Assembly: GCF_004328645.1 (NCBI RefSeq)
Contig: NZ_CP031395.1
Span: 3,063,501 to 3,127,500, forward strand
Length of the DNA stretch: 64,000 nucleotides
DNA from: Hylemonella gracilis
GTDB lineage: Bacteria; Pseudomonadota; Gammaproteobacteria; Burkholderiales; Burkholderiaceae_C
Direction of reading: 5' to 3'
Part shown: piece after piece, positions 8,982 through 17,237 of the stretch
Layout: each line of letters starts with the position of its first letter
Position numbering within the stretch: the first letter of the stretch is position 1
Notes under the pieces: generated by a model
The model's input: only the letters and a program-made list of their open reading frames with translations
Databases searched by the model: none
Told to the model about the DNA's origin: nothing
Position numbers and translations under genes: made by a program

Positions 8982-9539
8982 TCACGCATTGCGCACCGAA
9001 ATGCCCCAGCGCGCCAGGGCCTCGTCGTCGCTCACGCGCGCATCCACCCAGTGGGCGCCTTGGGGCGTGGTTTCTTTCTTCCAGAACGGTGCCTGGGTCT
9101 TGAGGTAGTCCATCAGGAACTCACAGGCCTGAAAGCTCTGCCCACGGTGTGCGGAAGTGACGGCGACCAGCACGATCTGGTCCAGGGGCTGAAGCAAACC
9201 CACGCGGTGGATCACGCGGGCAGCATAAATGTCAAAGCGCTGCAGCGCCTCGTCGATCATGCCTTCGATGGCCTGCTCGGTCATGCCGGGGTAATGCTCC
9301 AGCTCCATCGCGCTGACAGCCGCAGCACCGAGCGCCGCCGGGCCGCCCCAAGGCGCGAGAGCCCCCTCAGGGGGCAGCGTAGACACACCCGTTCCGGGCG
9401 TGGGGACACTGTTCCTGTCGCGCACCGTCCCGATGAAGCTGCAGACCGCGCCCACGCGGGCGTCGCGCGCGCGCAAGGCCGCGATTTCGGCGGCCACATT
9501 GAAGTCGTCGGTCTGGATGGAAACACGCGCTGCTGTCAT
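8982..9539 (-). CDS. moaE: Molybdopterin synthase catalytic subunit MoaE, with an in-frame repeat insertion
   Basis: MoaE transfers sulfur from MoaD to precursor Z to form molybdopterin. Family segments are intact: the N-terminal VSIQTDDF, VGAVCSFIGTVRDRN, MELEHYPGMTE, RVIHRVGLL, HRGQSFQACEFLMDYLK and the C-terminal FWKKE catalytic-lysine region. At 185 residues it is about 30 longer than usual. The excess lies between GTVRDRN and AMELEHY and is encoded by a GC-rich palindromic repeat (9331-9381) read in frame. The start is the ATG at 9539. It is separated from moaD by a dihydrodipicolinate-synthase-like gene on the other strand. The insertion is probably tolerated as a surface loop (inference). 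Confidence 0.93.
   Translation of the reverse strand: MTAARVSIQTDDFNVAAEIAALRARDARVGAVCSFIGTVRDRNSVPTPGTGVSTLPPEGALAPWGGPAALGAAAVSAMELEHYPGMTEQAIEGMIDEALQRFDIYAARVIHRVGLLQPLDQIVLVAVTSAHRGQSFQACEFLMDYLKTQAPFWKKETTPQGAHWVDARVSDDEALARWGISVRNA
9331..9381 (-). repeat. GC-rich palindromic repeat element inside moaE
   Basis: Contains GCCCCCTCAGGGGGC (9361-9375, 7-bp arms) and a flanking GGGCCGCCCC motif. From memory, very similar intergenic elements (CTGCCCCCTGAGGGGGC followed by CGCCTTGGGGCGGCCCGG, read on the minus strand) are dispersed in Comamonadaceae genomes. Here one is translated within MoaE. Confidence 0.6.
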
Positions 9540-9572
9540 GGATCGGATTGTGGCATCGCTATACTGGCGCGC

Positions 9573-9671
9573 ATGTCCATGCCTTGCATCCTGCTTCCGC
9601 AAGCCGCCCTCCTGGGCCGGCCCGTGCGCGTGGCCGGCGTGGACAATAAAGCCAAACCCCAGCTCATCTGA
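9573..9671 (+). CDS. Possible 32-residue small ORF
   Basis: A short open frame (MSMPCILLPQ at the start, AKPQLI at the end) in the moaE/DapA-like divergent gap. It has TATACT 7 nt upstream of its ATG but no Shine-Dalgarno or recognised family. It may be chance. Confidence 0.15.
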   Translation: MSMPCILLPQAALLGRPVRVAGVDNKAKPQLI

Positions 9672-9679
9672 CCGGAGCT

Positions 9680-9712
9680 GCGGTTCCGTCGTCGGATGCG
9701 CGACGGAACCGC
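9680..9712. repeat. 12-bp perfect hairpin in the moaE/DapA-like gap
   Basis: GCGGTTCCGTCG (9680-9691) and its exact reverse complement (9701-9712) flank a 9-nt loop. There is no T-tract, so it is not a standard terminator. It could be an operator or mRNA leader structure for the downstream gene. Confidence 0.4.
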
Positions 9713-9784
9713 CCTCCTGCACTCCCCGGCATTTCGCGCGATTTCGACGACGGTCATTCGACCGGTCGCTTGTAAGGAACACGC

Positions 9785-10735
9785 GTGCTCACTTCCACGT
9801 CCCCCACCCGCGCCGACGCCCATCACGGCATCGGAACCCTGCCCAGCGGCGCCTCTCTCTCCAGCCCGAAGCGCTATGCCGGCCTCTGGATCCCCCTGGT
9901 GACGCCATTTCGCGATGGTGCGCTTGACCTGCCCGCCCTGGGCCAGCTGATCGACCACCTGCGCAGACAAGGCGTGCGCGGCTTCGTGGCCTGCGGGTCC
10001 ACGGGCGAAGCCGCGGCACTCGACGCCGACGAACAATTGGCCGTGCTCGATGCCGTGCTGGAGGCGGCCCAGGGCCTGCCCGTCATCATGGGCGTGAGCG
10101 GCTACCACCTGCCCAAGCTGCGCAACTGGGTACGTCAGCTGGCATCTCGCCCGCTGGTAGGACTGCTCACACCCGCGCCGCTGTATGTGCGGCCTGCGCA
10201 AGCCGGGCTGCTGGACTGGTTCCATGCGCTGGCCGACAGCAGTACAGCGCCGCTGATCGTCTACGACATCCCCTACCGCACGGGCGCGCACATCGGAACG
10301 GACACCCTGCTGACACTGGCCGCGCATCCCAACATCCAGGCGATCAAGGACTGCGGCGGTGACGCGGGCAAGACGCTGGCCCTGATTGCCGATGGTCGAC
10401 TCGACGTACTCGCGGGCGAGGACCTGCAGCTCTACGCCACCTTGGCCCAGGGCGGCGTGGGTGGCATCACGGCCAGCGCCCACCTGCGGACAGCGTGCTT
10501 CGCGGCACTGATCAACCAGATCGCGCAGGGTCGACTGGACGAGGCACGCGCCGAGTGGCTGCGCTTGGTGCCGCTGATCCAGACCCTGTTCGCGCAACCC
10601 AACCCCGGCCCACTGAAGGCGGTACTGGCCGGGCAAGGGTACTTGCGCGAGGAGTTGCGTGCGCCCATGACCTCGGTGACTCCCGCGCTGCGCGAACGGC
10701 TGCAGGTGTGGATGGGGACCGCGCTTGAACTCTGA
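9785..10735 (+). CDS. Dihydrodipicolinate synthase family aldolase (DapA paralogue)
   Basis: A 316-residue class I aldolase of the DHDPS/NAL superfamily with an N-terminal extension of about 30 residues. Visible motifs are the GSTGEAAAL substrate-binding loop (GxTGE), the catalytic Tyr in VYDIPYRTG and the Schiff-base Lys in AIKDCGG. The canonical dapA is elsewhere in the window (42042-42941), so this copy is likely to act on another 2-keto acid such as a sugar-acid or hydroxyproline intermediate, or to be a redundant enzyme. It lies alone on the plus strand between moaE and moaD, which are normally adjacent, so it looks like an insertion. The exact reaction cannot be told. Confidence 0.85.
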   Translation: MLTSTSPTRADAHHGIGTLPSGASLSSPKRYAGLWIPLVTPFRDGALDLPALGQLIDHLRRQGVRGFVACGSTGEAAALDADEQLAVLDAVLEAAQGLPVIMGVSGYHLPKLRNWVRQLASRPLVGLLTPAPLYVRPAQAGLLDWFHALADSSTAPLIVYDIPYRTGAHIGTDTLLTLAAHPNIQAIKDCGGDAGKTLALIADGRLDVLAGEDLQLYATLAQGGVGGITASAHLRTACFAALINQIAQGRLDEARAEWLRLVPLIQTLFAQPNPGPLKAVLAGQGYLREELRAPMTSVTPALRERLQVWMGTALEL

Positions 10736-10837
10736 ACAAACGCCAAGGCCAGAGGATGGATGGCCCTCAAGCGTTCAGGACGCCTCGGAGCAAGGAGCGA
10801 TCTCGCCCTGAGGCGATGAGGCGCCCCAAGGCCAGGC

Positions 10838-11104
10838 TCAACCGCCCGTCACTGGCGGGAAGAAGGCCACCTCGCAACCCTCGCGCAAGTCGCCGTTCTC
10901 GGCGCTCATGCGCTGGTCCAGCGCCACGCGCACGGCGCGGCTTTTCCCGTCCTGGGATCGGGCCAAGGCCAGGGCATGCGCACCACCGCGCGCGATCAGT
11001 TCGTCGCGCAAACCGCCCACCGTGGTCGCACGGGTGTCCACGCCCTCTTCGGCCACGCCCAGGGCCTCGCGGATGGAGGCGAAATACTTGATCCTGACTT
11101 TCAT
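10838..11104 (-). CDS. moaD: Molybdopterin synthase sulfur-carrier subunit MoaD
   Basis: An 88-residue ubiquitin-like sulfur carrier. It starts MKVRIKYFASIREALG and ends PPVTGG; the C-terminal Gly-Gly is the site of adenylation and thiocarboxylation. The FFPPVTGG ending is the family signature. It partners with MoaE to build the dithiolene of molybdopterin. It lies 29 bp downstream of moeA on the same strand, so the two are likely cotranscribed. Confidence 0.95.
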   Translation of the reverse strand: MKVRIKYFASIREALGVAEEGVDTRATTVGGLRDELIARGGAHALALARSQDGKSRAVRVALDQRMSAENGDLREGCEVAFFPPVTGG

Positions 11105-11133
11105 GACTTCCTCTTGCCCTTGCGGCGACAGCC

Positions 11134-12384
11134 TCAGACCATGAACTCCGAGAAGGCGATGAAGCGCACTGGGTCGCCCCGGGCAATGCGCCGCTCGGGC
11201 GGGTTGTCCACCAATCCATCGCCCCAGGCCACTGAGTTCAACACGCCCGAGCCCTGCTGCGGGTGCAAGTCCACGCCGCCCGCCGCGTTGCGGCGTGCAC
11301 GCAAAAACTCACGCCGCTTCTCGGCACGCGTCCATTCGAAATGCGCAGGCAAGGTGACCGCGACCGGCGCCAGGGCCTGCTCAGGCAGCCCCTGCAGTCG
11401 CAGCAGGAAAGGCCGCACCAGCAGCAGAAAGGTCACATAGCTCGACACAGGGTTGCCCGGCAGGCCGATGAAGTGCGCCTGGCTTCGCGCCGTGCGCAGC
11501 TTGCCGTAGGCGAAAGGCTTGCCGGGCTTGATGGCGATCTGCCACAGGTCCAGCGTGCCCAGGGTCTGCACGGCCGGCTTCACATGGTCTTCCTCGCCCA
11601 CGGACACGCCGCCGCTGCTGAGGATGAGGTCATGGCCCTCGGCGGCCTGGCGCAAGGCGTTGAGAGTGGCCTCCCGCTGGTCGGGCACGATGCCGTAGTC
11701 CGTCACCACACAACCCAGGCGCTGCAGCAGCGTGCGCAGGAAAAAGCGGTTGGAGTTGTAGATCGCGCCCGGCGGCAGTTGCGCGGGTGCCACCGTGCCC
11801 GGCATGACGAGTTCGTCGCCGGTGGAAAACAGCGCCACACGCGGGCGCCGCGCCACCGGCAGGCGGTCCAGGCCTATGCTGGCCGCCAGGCCCAGCGCGG
11901 CGGGATTCAGGCGCGTGCCCCGCGACAGCACGGTGGCGCCCAGGCGCACGTCCTCGCCCGCGCGGCGGACGTTCTGGCCCGGCCGGGGCAGGACGTTGAC
12001 CCGCGCCCGTCCATCGTCCAGGGACACGCAGTCCTCCTGCATCACAACGGCATCTGCGCCCGGCGGCAGTTGCGCCCCGGTGAAGATGCGCGCGGCTTCG
12101 CCCGGGACCAATGGCTGGTCGGCCACGGCACCGGCGGGGATGCGTTGGCCAACACGCAGCGTGGCACCGGCCGCCACCACATCGGCGCAGCGCACGGCGT
12201 AACCGTCCATGGCGCTGTTGTCGCGTGGCGGCACGTTCAGCTCGGACACCAGATCACGCGCCAACACGCGGCCGTCCGCCTCGAAGGTGTCCAGGTCTTC
12301 CAGCTCGGGCAGAGGCAGGACCTGCGCGAGCAATTCGGCCAGGGCCGCGTCCAGGGTCTTGAGGGGCGGGCGGGCAGTGTTCAT
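11134..12384 (-). CDS. moeA: Molybdopterin molybdenumtransferase MoeA
   Basis: A 416-residue MoeA, the enzyme that inserts molybdate into adenylated molybdopterin. Order seen: an N-terminal domain with PPRDNSAMDGYAVR (about 55-70), GEAARIFTGAQLPPGADAVV, then the MPT-binding domain with LFSTGDEL, ILSSGGVSVGEEDHVK and GLPGNPVSSYVTF, and a C-terminal beta-barrel. The ending runs to ISQ-like VRFIAFSEFMV. It is followed by moaD and preceded 14 bp away by mobB, forming a cofactor gene cluster. Confidence 0.96.
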   Translation of the reverse strand: MNTARPPLKTLDAALAELLAQVLPLPELEDLDTFEADGRVLARDLVSELNVPPRDNSAMDGYAVRCADVVAAGATLRVGQRIPAGAVADQPLVPGEAARIFTGAQLPPGADAVVMQEDCVSLDDGRARVNVLPRPGQNVRRAGEDVRLGATVLSRGTRLNPAALGLAASIGLDRLPVARRPRVALFSTGDELVMPGTVAPAQLPPGAIYNSNRFFLRTLLQRLGCVVTDYGIVPDQREATLNALRQAAEGHDLILSSGGVSVGEEDHVKPAVQTLGTLDLWQIAIKPGKPFAYGKLRTARSQAHFIGLPGNPVSSYVTFLLLVRPFLLRLQGLPEQALAPVAVTLPAHFEWTRAEKRREFLRARRNAAGGVDLHPQQGSGVLNSVAWGDGLVDNPPERRIARGDPVRFIAFSEFMV

Positions 12385-12398
12385 CCCGGTATTGTCTT

Positions 12399-12935
12399 TC
12401 AGCCGAGGTAGGTCTCAGCCAGGTACTCGAAGCGATTGCCCTGTGAGAGCAGCCAGTCCCGCACGGCTTCGGGTGCGTTCAGGTTCAACCGGTCCAGGCC
12501 CGTGGGCACGGGCAGACGGCTGGCCTCGTCCGTCGCGATGGCCACGACATACGGGTCGTCCGGATAACAGACAGGCTGCGCGGCATCGGCGCGCCACACT
12601 TCGATCTTGGGCAGGTCGCTGTGACGGAAACCCTCCACCAGCACCCAATCCACCACCGGGCTCAACTCCGCCAGCAGGTGGTGCACCTGGGGCTCATGCT
12701 CGCGCTCGTATTCGCGCAGCAGGGCCAGGCGTCGGTCGGAAGCCACCAGCACCTCGAAGGCGCCGGCCTGGCGATGCCGCCAACTGTCCTTGCCCGGATG
12801 ATCGACGTCAAAGCGATGGTGCGCATGCTTGATGACAGACACACGCAGGCCGTGCGCCTTGAACGCGGGAATCAACTGCTCCACCAGCGTGGTCTTGCCC
12901 GCGCCGGAGTAGCCCGCGAAACCGACCACGTTCAT
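12399..12935 (-). CDS. mobB: Molybdopterin-guanine dinucleotide biosynthesis protein MobB
   Basis: A 178-residue P-loop GTP-binding protein. Walker A GYSGAGKTTL lies near residue 8, with VSVIKHAHH just after and the LVEGF motif near residue 110. MobB assists MobA in adding GMP to molybdopterin and is not strictly essential. The ATG at 12935 was chosen because it places MNVVGFAGYSGAGK at the N-terminus as in relatives. It lies between thrC and moeA on the same strand. No mobA is in the window. Confidence 0.93.
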   Translation of the reverse strand: MNVVGFAGYSGAGKTTLVEQLIPAFKAHGLRVSVIKHAHHRFDVDHPGKDSWRHRQAGAFEVLVASDRRLALLREYEREHEPQVHHLLAELSPVVDWVLVEGFRHSDLPKIEVWRADAAQPVCYPDDPYVVAIATDEASRLPVPTGLDRLNLNAPEAVRDWLLSQGNRFEYLAETYLG

Positions 12936-13021
12936 GCCACGAAGCCCTGGGTGTCCAACATACTCAATGCATCCTGTCGCGGCGACGGCGCTCACGCCCC
13001 CGCCAGGCCATGACCAGGTCG

Positions 13022-14467
13022 TCAGGCCACATGCCGGACGATGTAGTCCTTGACAGCCTGCACGTCCTTGTCCAGCACCGTCACGCGTTTGGGCAACTGT
13101 TCGATGCCCGCGAACTTGGCCGGACGCTCCGGTTCACGTCCGAGGGCTTCGACGATGGTGTCGGCGAACTTGATGGGCAGGGCCGTCTCCAGCACGATCA
13201 TGGGCTGGCCGACCACACGGTTCGCCTGCGCGACCTTGAGACCATCGGCCGTGTGCGGGTCGATCATCAGCCCATGTTGCTCCCAGCTGTCGCGGATGGT
13301 GCGCAGACGATCGGCATGGCTGCTCTTGCCGCTGACGAAACCGTACTTCGTTGTCGCTGCGGGGAAAGCGGCGTCCTTGCTCAGATCGAAGACACCCACC
13401 CGGCTCAATTGCTCGCCGAACAAGGCCCGGGTCTTCGCCCCATCGCGTCCCAGCAAGTCGAAGATGAAGCGCTCGAAGTTGGACGCCTTGGAAATGTCCA
13501 TCGACGGGCTGGACGTTTCATGCGTGTCGGCACTGCCGCGCACGCGGTAAACGCCGGTGCGGAAGAATTCGTCGAGCACGTCGTTTTCGTTGGTGGCTAC
13601 CACCAACTTGGCGATCGGCAGGCCCATCATGCGCGCCACATGGCCCGCACAGACGTTGCCGAAGTTGCCGCTGGGCACAGTGAAGCTCACCGGATCCGAC
13701 TCATTTTTCGAGGCCTGGAAGTAGCCGGCGAAGTAGTACACCACCTGGGCCAGCAGCCGCGCCCAGTTGATTGAATTGACCGTGCCGATCTTGTACTTGC
13801 GCTTGAAATCCAGGTCGTTGCTGACGGCTTTGACGATGTCCTGGCAATCGTCGAAGACGCCCTGGATGGCCAGGTTGTGGATATTCGCGTCCTGCAGACT
13901 GAACATCTGGGCCTGCTGGAAGGGGCTCATGCGCCCATGCGGGCTGGTCATGAACACGTTCACGCCCTTCTTGCCTCGCATGGCGTACTCGGCCGCGCTG
14001 CCCGTGTCACCGCTGGTCGCGCCCAGGATGTTCAGTTGCTCGCCCCGCCCTCCGTTCCGGCGCGCGAGTTCGTACTCGAACAGGTTGCCCAAGAGCTGCA
14101 TGGCCATGTCCTTGAAGGCCAGCGTGGGCCCATTGGACAGGGCCTCGAGCCACAGGCCGTCCTCGACGTGGCGCAACGGCACGATTTCGCCGGTGCCGAA
14201 AACTTCGACGGTATAGGTCTTGCGGCAAATCGCGCGCAGGTCTTCGGCGGGAATGTCGTCGATGTAGAGCGCCAGGATCTCGAACGCCAGGTCGGCGTAG
14301 CCCTGGGGGCTGCGGTGGTAGAGGTCGCGCCACCGCGCCAGGGTGGCCACATCCACCCGCGGATAAATCTCGGGAAGGTACAGGCCGCCATCGGGCGCCA
14401 AGCCTTCGAGCAGGATGTCGCAGAAGCGCTTGTTCGCGGCTTCCCCGCGCGTGCTCAGGTACTTCAT
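13022..14467 (-). CDS. thrC: Threonine synthase
   Basis: A 481-residue PLP enzyme that converts O-phosphohomoserine to threonine. The N-terminus MKYLSTRG and the GPTLAFKD segment, with the PLP-binding lysine at K119, are typical of the long proteobacterial ThrC form. GATSGDTGSAAEYA and VPSGNFGNVCAG (phosphate binding) follow. Its ATG overlaps the hom stop by one base (TGATG), indicating translational coupling in a hom-thrC operon. Confidence 0.97.
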   Translation of the reverse strand: MKYLSTRGEAANKRFCDILLEGLAPDGGLYLPEIYPRVDVATLARWRDLYHRSPQGYADLAFEILALYIDDIPAEDLRAICRKTYTVEVFGTGEIVPLRHVEDGLWLEALSNGPTLAFKDMAMQLLGNLFEYELARRNGGRGEQLNILGATSGDTGSAAEYAMRGKKGVNVFMTSPHGRMSPFQQAQMFSLQDANIHNLAIQGVFDDCQDIVKAVSNDLDFKRKYKIGTVNSINWARLLAQVVYYFAGYFQASKNESDPVSFTVPSGNFGNVCAGHVARMMGLPIAKLVVATNENDVLDEFFRTGVYRVRGSADTHETSSPSMDISKASNFERFIFDLLGRDGAKTRALFGEQLSRVGVFDLSKDAAFPAATTKYGFVSGKSSHADRLRTIRDSWEQHGLMIDPHTADGLKVAQANRVVGQPMIVLETALPIKFADTIVEALGREPERPAKFAGIEQLPKRVTVLDKDVQAVKDYIVRHVA

Positions 14468-15861
14468 CAGGTCAGCTCCTCCTTGCGGATGCGCACGATG
14501 GGCGCCAGCACGGTCGGCAAAGCCTGCAGCTTGGCGAGCACATCGTTCATCGTGCCCTCCCGTGCCTCGTGCGTGAGCATGATCAGATCGGTCTGCGGCA
14601 CGGCCTGCGTGCCCTCCCCGTTCAAGCCTGGCGTGGCGCCGTTGACCTCGTCGGCTTCACGCTGCAGCAAGGCGTCGATGCTGATGTCCGCGTCGGCCAG
14701 GATGCGCGTCACCTGGGCCAACACCCCCGCTTGATCGGCCACGCGCAGGCGCAGGTAATAACTGGTCACGACTTCGCTCATGGGCAGCACGGGCAGGTTG
14801 CTCAGGGCGTCGTGCTGGAAGGCCAGGTAAGGCACGTGATGCTGTGGGTCGGCAGCGTGCAGCCGCACGATATCGACCAGGTCGGCCACCACCGCGCTGG
14901 CCGTGGGTTCGGCTCCGGCGCCCTTGCCGTAGTAGAGCGTGGTGCCCACGGCATCGCCGTTGACCACCACCGCATTCATCGCCCCCTCGACGTTGGCGAT
15001 CAGGCGCTTGGCGGGAATCAGGGTCGGGTGCACACGCAGCTCGACGCCACCCACAGGCTTGCCGGACGCATCACGGTGCGCCGTGCGCTTGCTGATACCC
15101 AGCAGCTTGATGCGGTAGCCCAATTGCTCGGCGTAACGGATGTCTTGCGCCGCGAGCTGGGTAATGCCTTCGGTGTAGGCCTTGTCGAACTGGACGGGAA
15201 TGCCATAGGCGATGGCCGCCATGATGGTGGCCTTGTGCGCGGCGTCGATGCCCTCGATGTCAAAGGTCGGGTCGGCCTCGGCGTACCCCAGGCGCTGCGC
15301 CTCCTGCAGCACCACGTCAAAGTCCAAGCCCTTGTCGCGCATCTCGGAGAGGATGAAGTTGGTCGTGCCGTTGATGATGCCGGCGATCCACTGGATGCGG
15401 TTGGCCGTCAGACCTTCGCGCAGGGCCTTGATGATGGGGATGCCCCCGGCGACCGCGGCCTCGAAGGCCACGATCACGCCCTGGGCACGGGCCGCGGCGA
15501 AGATCTCCGCGCCATGCACGGCCAGCAGGGCCTTGTTGGCCGTGACGACATGCTTGCCGGCCGCAATCGCCTCCAGCACCAGGGTCCGGGCCGTGTCGTA
15601 CCCACCGATGAGTTCGACCACGATGTCGATCTCGGGATCGCGGATGATCTCGCGCGCATCCGCCGTGACCTTCACATGTGCGCCGGCCGGTGTGGCCGCC
15701 ACGATGGACTGGGCGCGCGCCAGATTGCGCGCCGCCACGGCACGGATCTCGATGGCCGTGCCCGCGCGGCGCTGGATCTCCTCCTGGTTGCGCTGCAGCA
15801 CCTGGAACACACCGGCACCCACCGTGCCGATGCCCAGCAGACCTACTTGGATAACTTTCAT
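14467..15861 (-). CDS. hom: Homoserine dehydrogenase
   Basis: A 464-residue NAD(P)-dependent enzyme that reduces aspartate semialdehyde to homoserine. The N-terminal Rossmann motif GLLGIGTVGAGV is followed by the catalytic domain (TANKALLA, AAVAGGIPII, GIINGTTNFIL, AYAEADPT-like YAEADPTFDIEG). A C-terminal ACT domain (about 370-450, YYLRLRVADQAGVLAQVT) suggests threonine feedback. The ATG at 15861 gives the family start MKVIQVGLLG. Downstream thrC is overlapped by one base, and alaA lies 43 bp upstream. Confidence 0.97.
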   Translation of the reverse strand: MKVIQVGLLGIGTVGAGVFQVLQRNQEEIQRRAGTAIEIRAVAARNLARAQSIVAATPAGAHVKVTADAREIIRDPEIDIVVELIGGYDTARTLVLEAIAAGKHVVTANKALLAVHGAEIFAAARAQGVIVAFEAAVAGGIPIIKALREGLTANRIQWIAGIINGTTNFILSEMRDKGLDFDVVLQEAQRLGYAEADPTFDIEGIDAAHKATIMAAIAYGIPVQFDKAYTEGITQLAAQDIRYAEQLGYRIKLLGISKRTAHRDASGKPVGGVELRVHPTLIPAKRLIANVEGAMNAVVVNGDAVGTTLYYGKGAGAEPTASAVVADLVDIVRLHAADPQHHVPYLAFQHDALSNLPVLPMSEVVTSYYLRLRVADQAGVLAQVTRILADADISIDALLQREADEVNGATPGLNGEGTQAVPQTDLIMLTHEAREGTMNDVLAKLQALPTVLAPIVRIRKEELT

Positions 15862-15904
15862 GTGAACCCGTGAAATCGAAAAGGAAGATGCGCCACGAGG
15901 CACT

Positions 15905-17140
15905 TCAGGCCGTGCCGTGACGACGGCGCCAGTCGTCGAGGAACTTCGCCAGGCGGCCGATGGCCTCGCGCAGGTCGTCCTCGTGCGGCAGGAAGACGAT
16001 GCGGAAGTGCTGGTTGTCCGGGTAGTTGAAGCCCGAGCCCTGCACCAGCATCACGCGCGTGGCGCGCAGCACCTCCATGAAGAACTGGCGGTCGTCATCG
16101 ATGGGGTACAACACCGGGTCGAGCTTGGGGAACATGTAGAGCGCGGCCTTGGGCTTGACGCAGCTGACGCCGGGAATCGCGGTGATCAATTCATGGGCCA
16201 GGTCACGCTGGCGGCGCAGGCGTCCGCCCTCCTTCACCAGATCCTGGATGCTCTGGTAGCCTCCCAACGCGGTCTGGATGGCGTACTGGCCGGGCACGTT
16301 GGAACCCAACTTGATGTTGGCCAACATGTTCAGGCCTTCGATGTAGTCCTTGGCCGCCGCCTTGTCGCCCGAGACCACCATCCAGCCCGCGCGGTAGCCA
16401 CAAGCGCGATAAGCCTTGGACAGGGAATTGAAGGTCAGGGTCAGCACGTCCGTGGACAGGCTGGCCAAGGCCGTGTGCGACACGCCGTCGTAGAGCACCT
16501 TGTCATACACCTCGTCGGCCATCAGCACGAGACCATGCTCGCGCGCGATCTGCACCAAGCCCTTGAGCAACTCCACGCTGTAGAGCGCGCCCGTGGGGTT
16601 GTTCGGGTTGATCACGACCAGGCCCTTGGTCCTGGGCGTGATCTTGCGGCGGATGTCGTCCAGATTGGGCATCCAGCCGTTGGCCTCGTCGCAAAGATAG
16701 TGCACGGGCTTGCCGCCGGAGAGGCTGGCCACCGCCGTCCACAGCGGGTAATCGGGCGCGGGCACCAGCAGTTCATCACCGTCGTCCAGTAGCGCGTTGG
16801 TCGCCATGGTGATGAGGTCGCTCGCGCCATTGCCCAGGTAGATGTCGTCCAGCGTCACCCCAGCGATGCCTTGTTGCTGCGTGTAGTGCATCACCGCCTT
16901 GCGCGCGGCGAAAATGCCCTTGCTGTCCGAGTAGCCTGCCGAATTGGGCAGGTTGCGGATCATGTCCTGCTGGATTTCCTCGGGTGCGTCGAAACCGAAA
17001 GGCGCGAGGTTGCCGATGTTCAGCTTGATGATCTTCTGGCCCTCGTCCTCCATCTGCCTGGCCGCGTCCACGATGGGGCCGCGAACGTCGTAGAGCACAT
17101 TGGCCAACTTGGCCGACTTCCGGTGAAGACGTGGACTCAT
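15905..17140 (-). CDS. alaA: Alanine aminotransferase AlaA-type (class I/II PLP aminotransferase)
   Basis: A 411-residue fold-type I aminotransferase. Characteristic segments resemble E. coli AlaA/YfbQ from memory: LYDVRGPI, LNIGNLAPFGFDAPEE, YSDSKGIFAARKAV, GNGASDLI, PAPDYPLWTA, VINPNNPTGALY, and the PLP lysine in FNSLSKAYRACGYR. It probably transfers an amino group from glutamate to pyruvate to make alanine. The ATG at 17140 matches the family start. It lies upstream of hom-thrC in a conserved Burkholderiales arrangement and diverges from the Mth938-domain gene. Confidence 0.9.
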   Translation of the reverse strand: MSPRLHRKSAKLANVLYDVRGPIVDAARQMEDEGQKIIKLNIGNLAPFGFDAPEEIQQDMIRNLPNSAGYSDSKGIFAARKAVMHYTQQQGIAGVTLDDIYLGNGASDLITMATNALLDDGDELLVPAPDYPLWTAVASLSGGKPVHYLCDEANGWMPNLDDIRRKITPRTKGLVVINPNNPTGALYSVELLKGLVQIAREHGLVLMADEVYDKVLYDGVSHTALASLSTDVLTLTFNSLSKAYRACGYRAGWMVVSGDKAAAKDYIEGLNMLANIKLGSNVPGQYAIQTALGGYQSIQDLVKEGGRLRRQRDLAHELITAIPGVSCVKPKAALYMFPKLDPVLYPIDDDRQFFMEVLRATRVMLVQGSGFNYPDNQHFRIVFLPHEDDLREAIGRLAKFLDDWRRRHGTA

Positions 17141-17237
17141 GGCTGCGAGAATGACCTTGAAGAGGAAAATGGCGAGACGAAACCTATAATTTGACCACAG
17201 TTCCCCCTGGCTTTCGGCAGCGAAAGTCGCCGCGCCC

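Noticed and set aside
17185..17190. TATAAT in the alaA/Mth938 divergent gap
   Set aside because: No acceptable -35 element at 16-18 bp on either strand.
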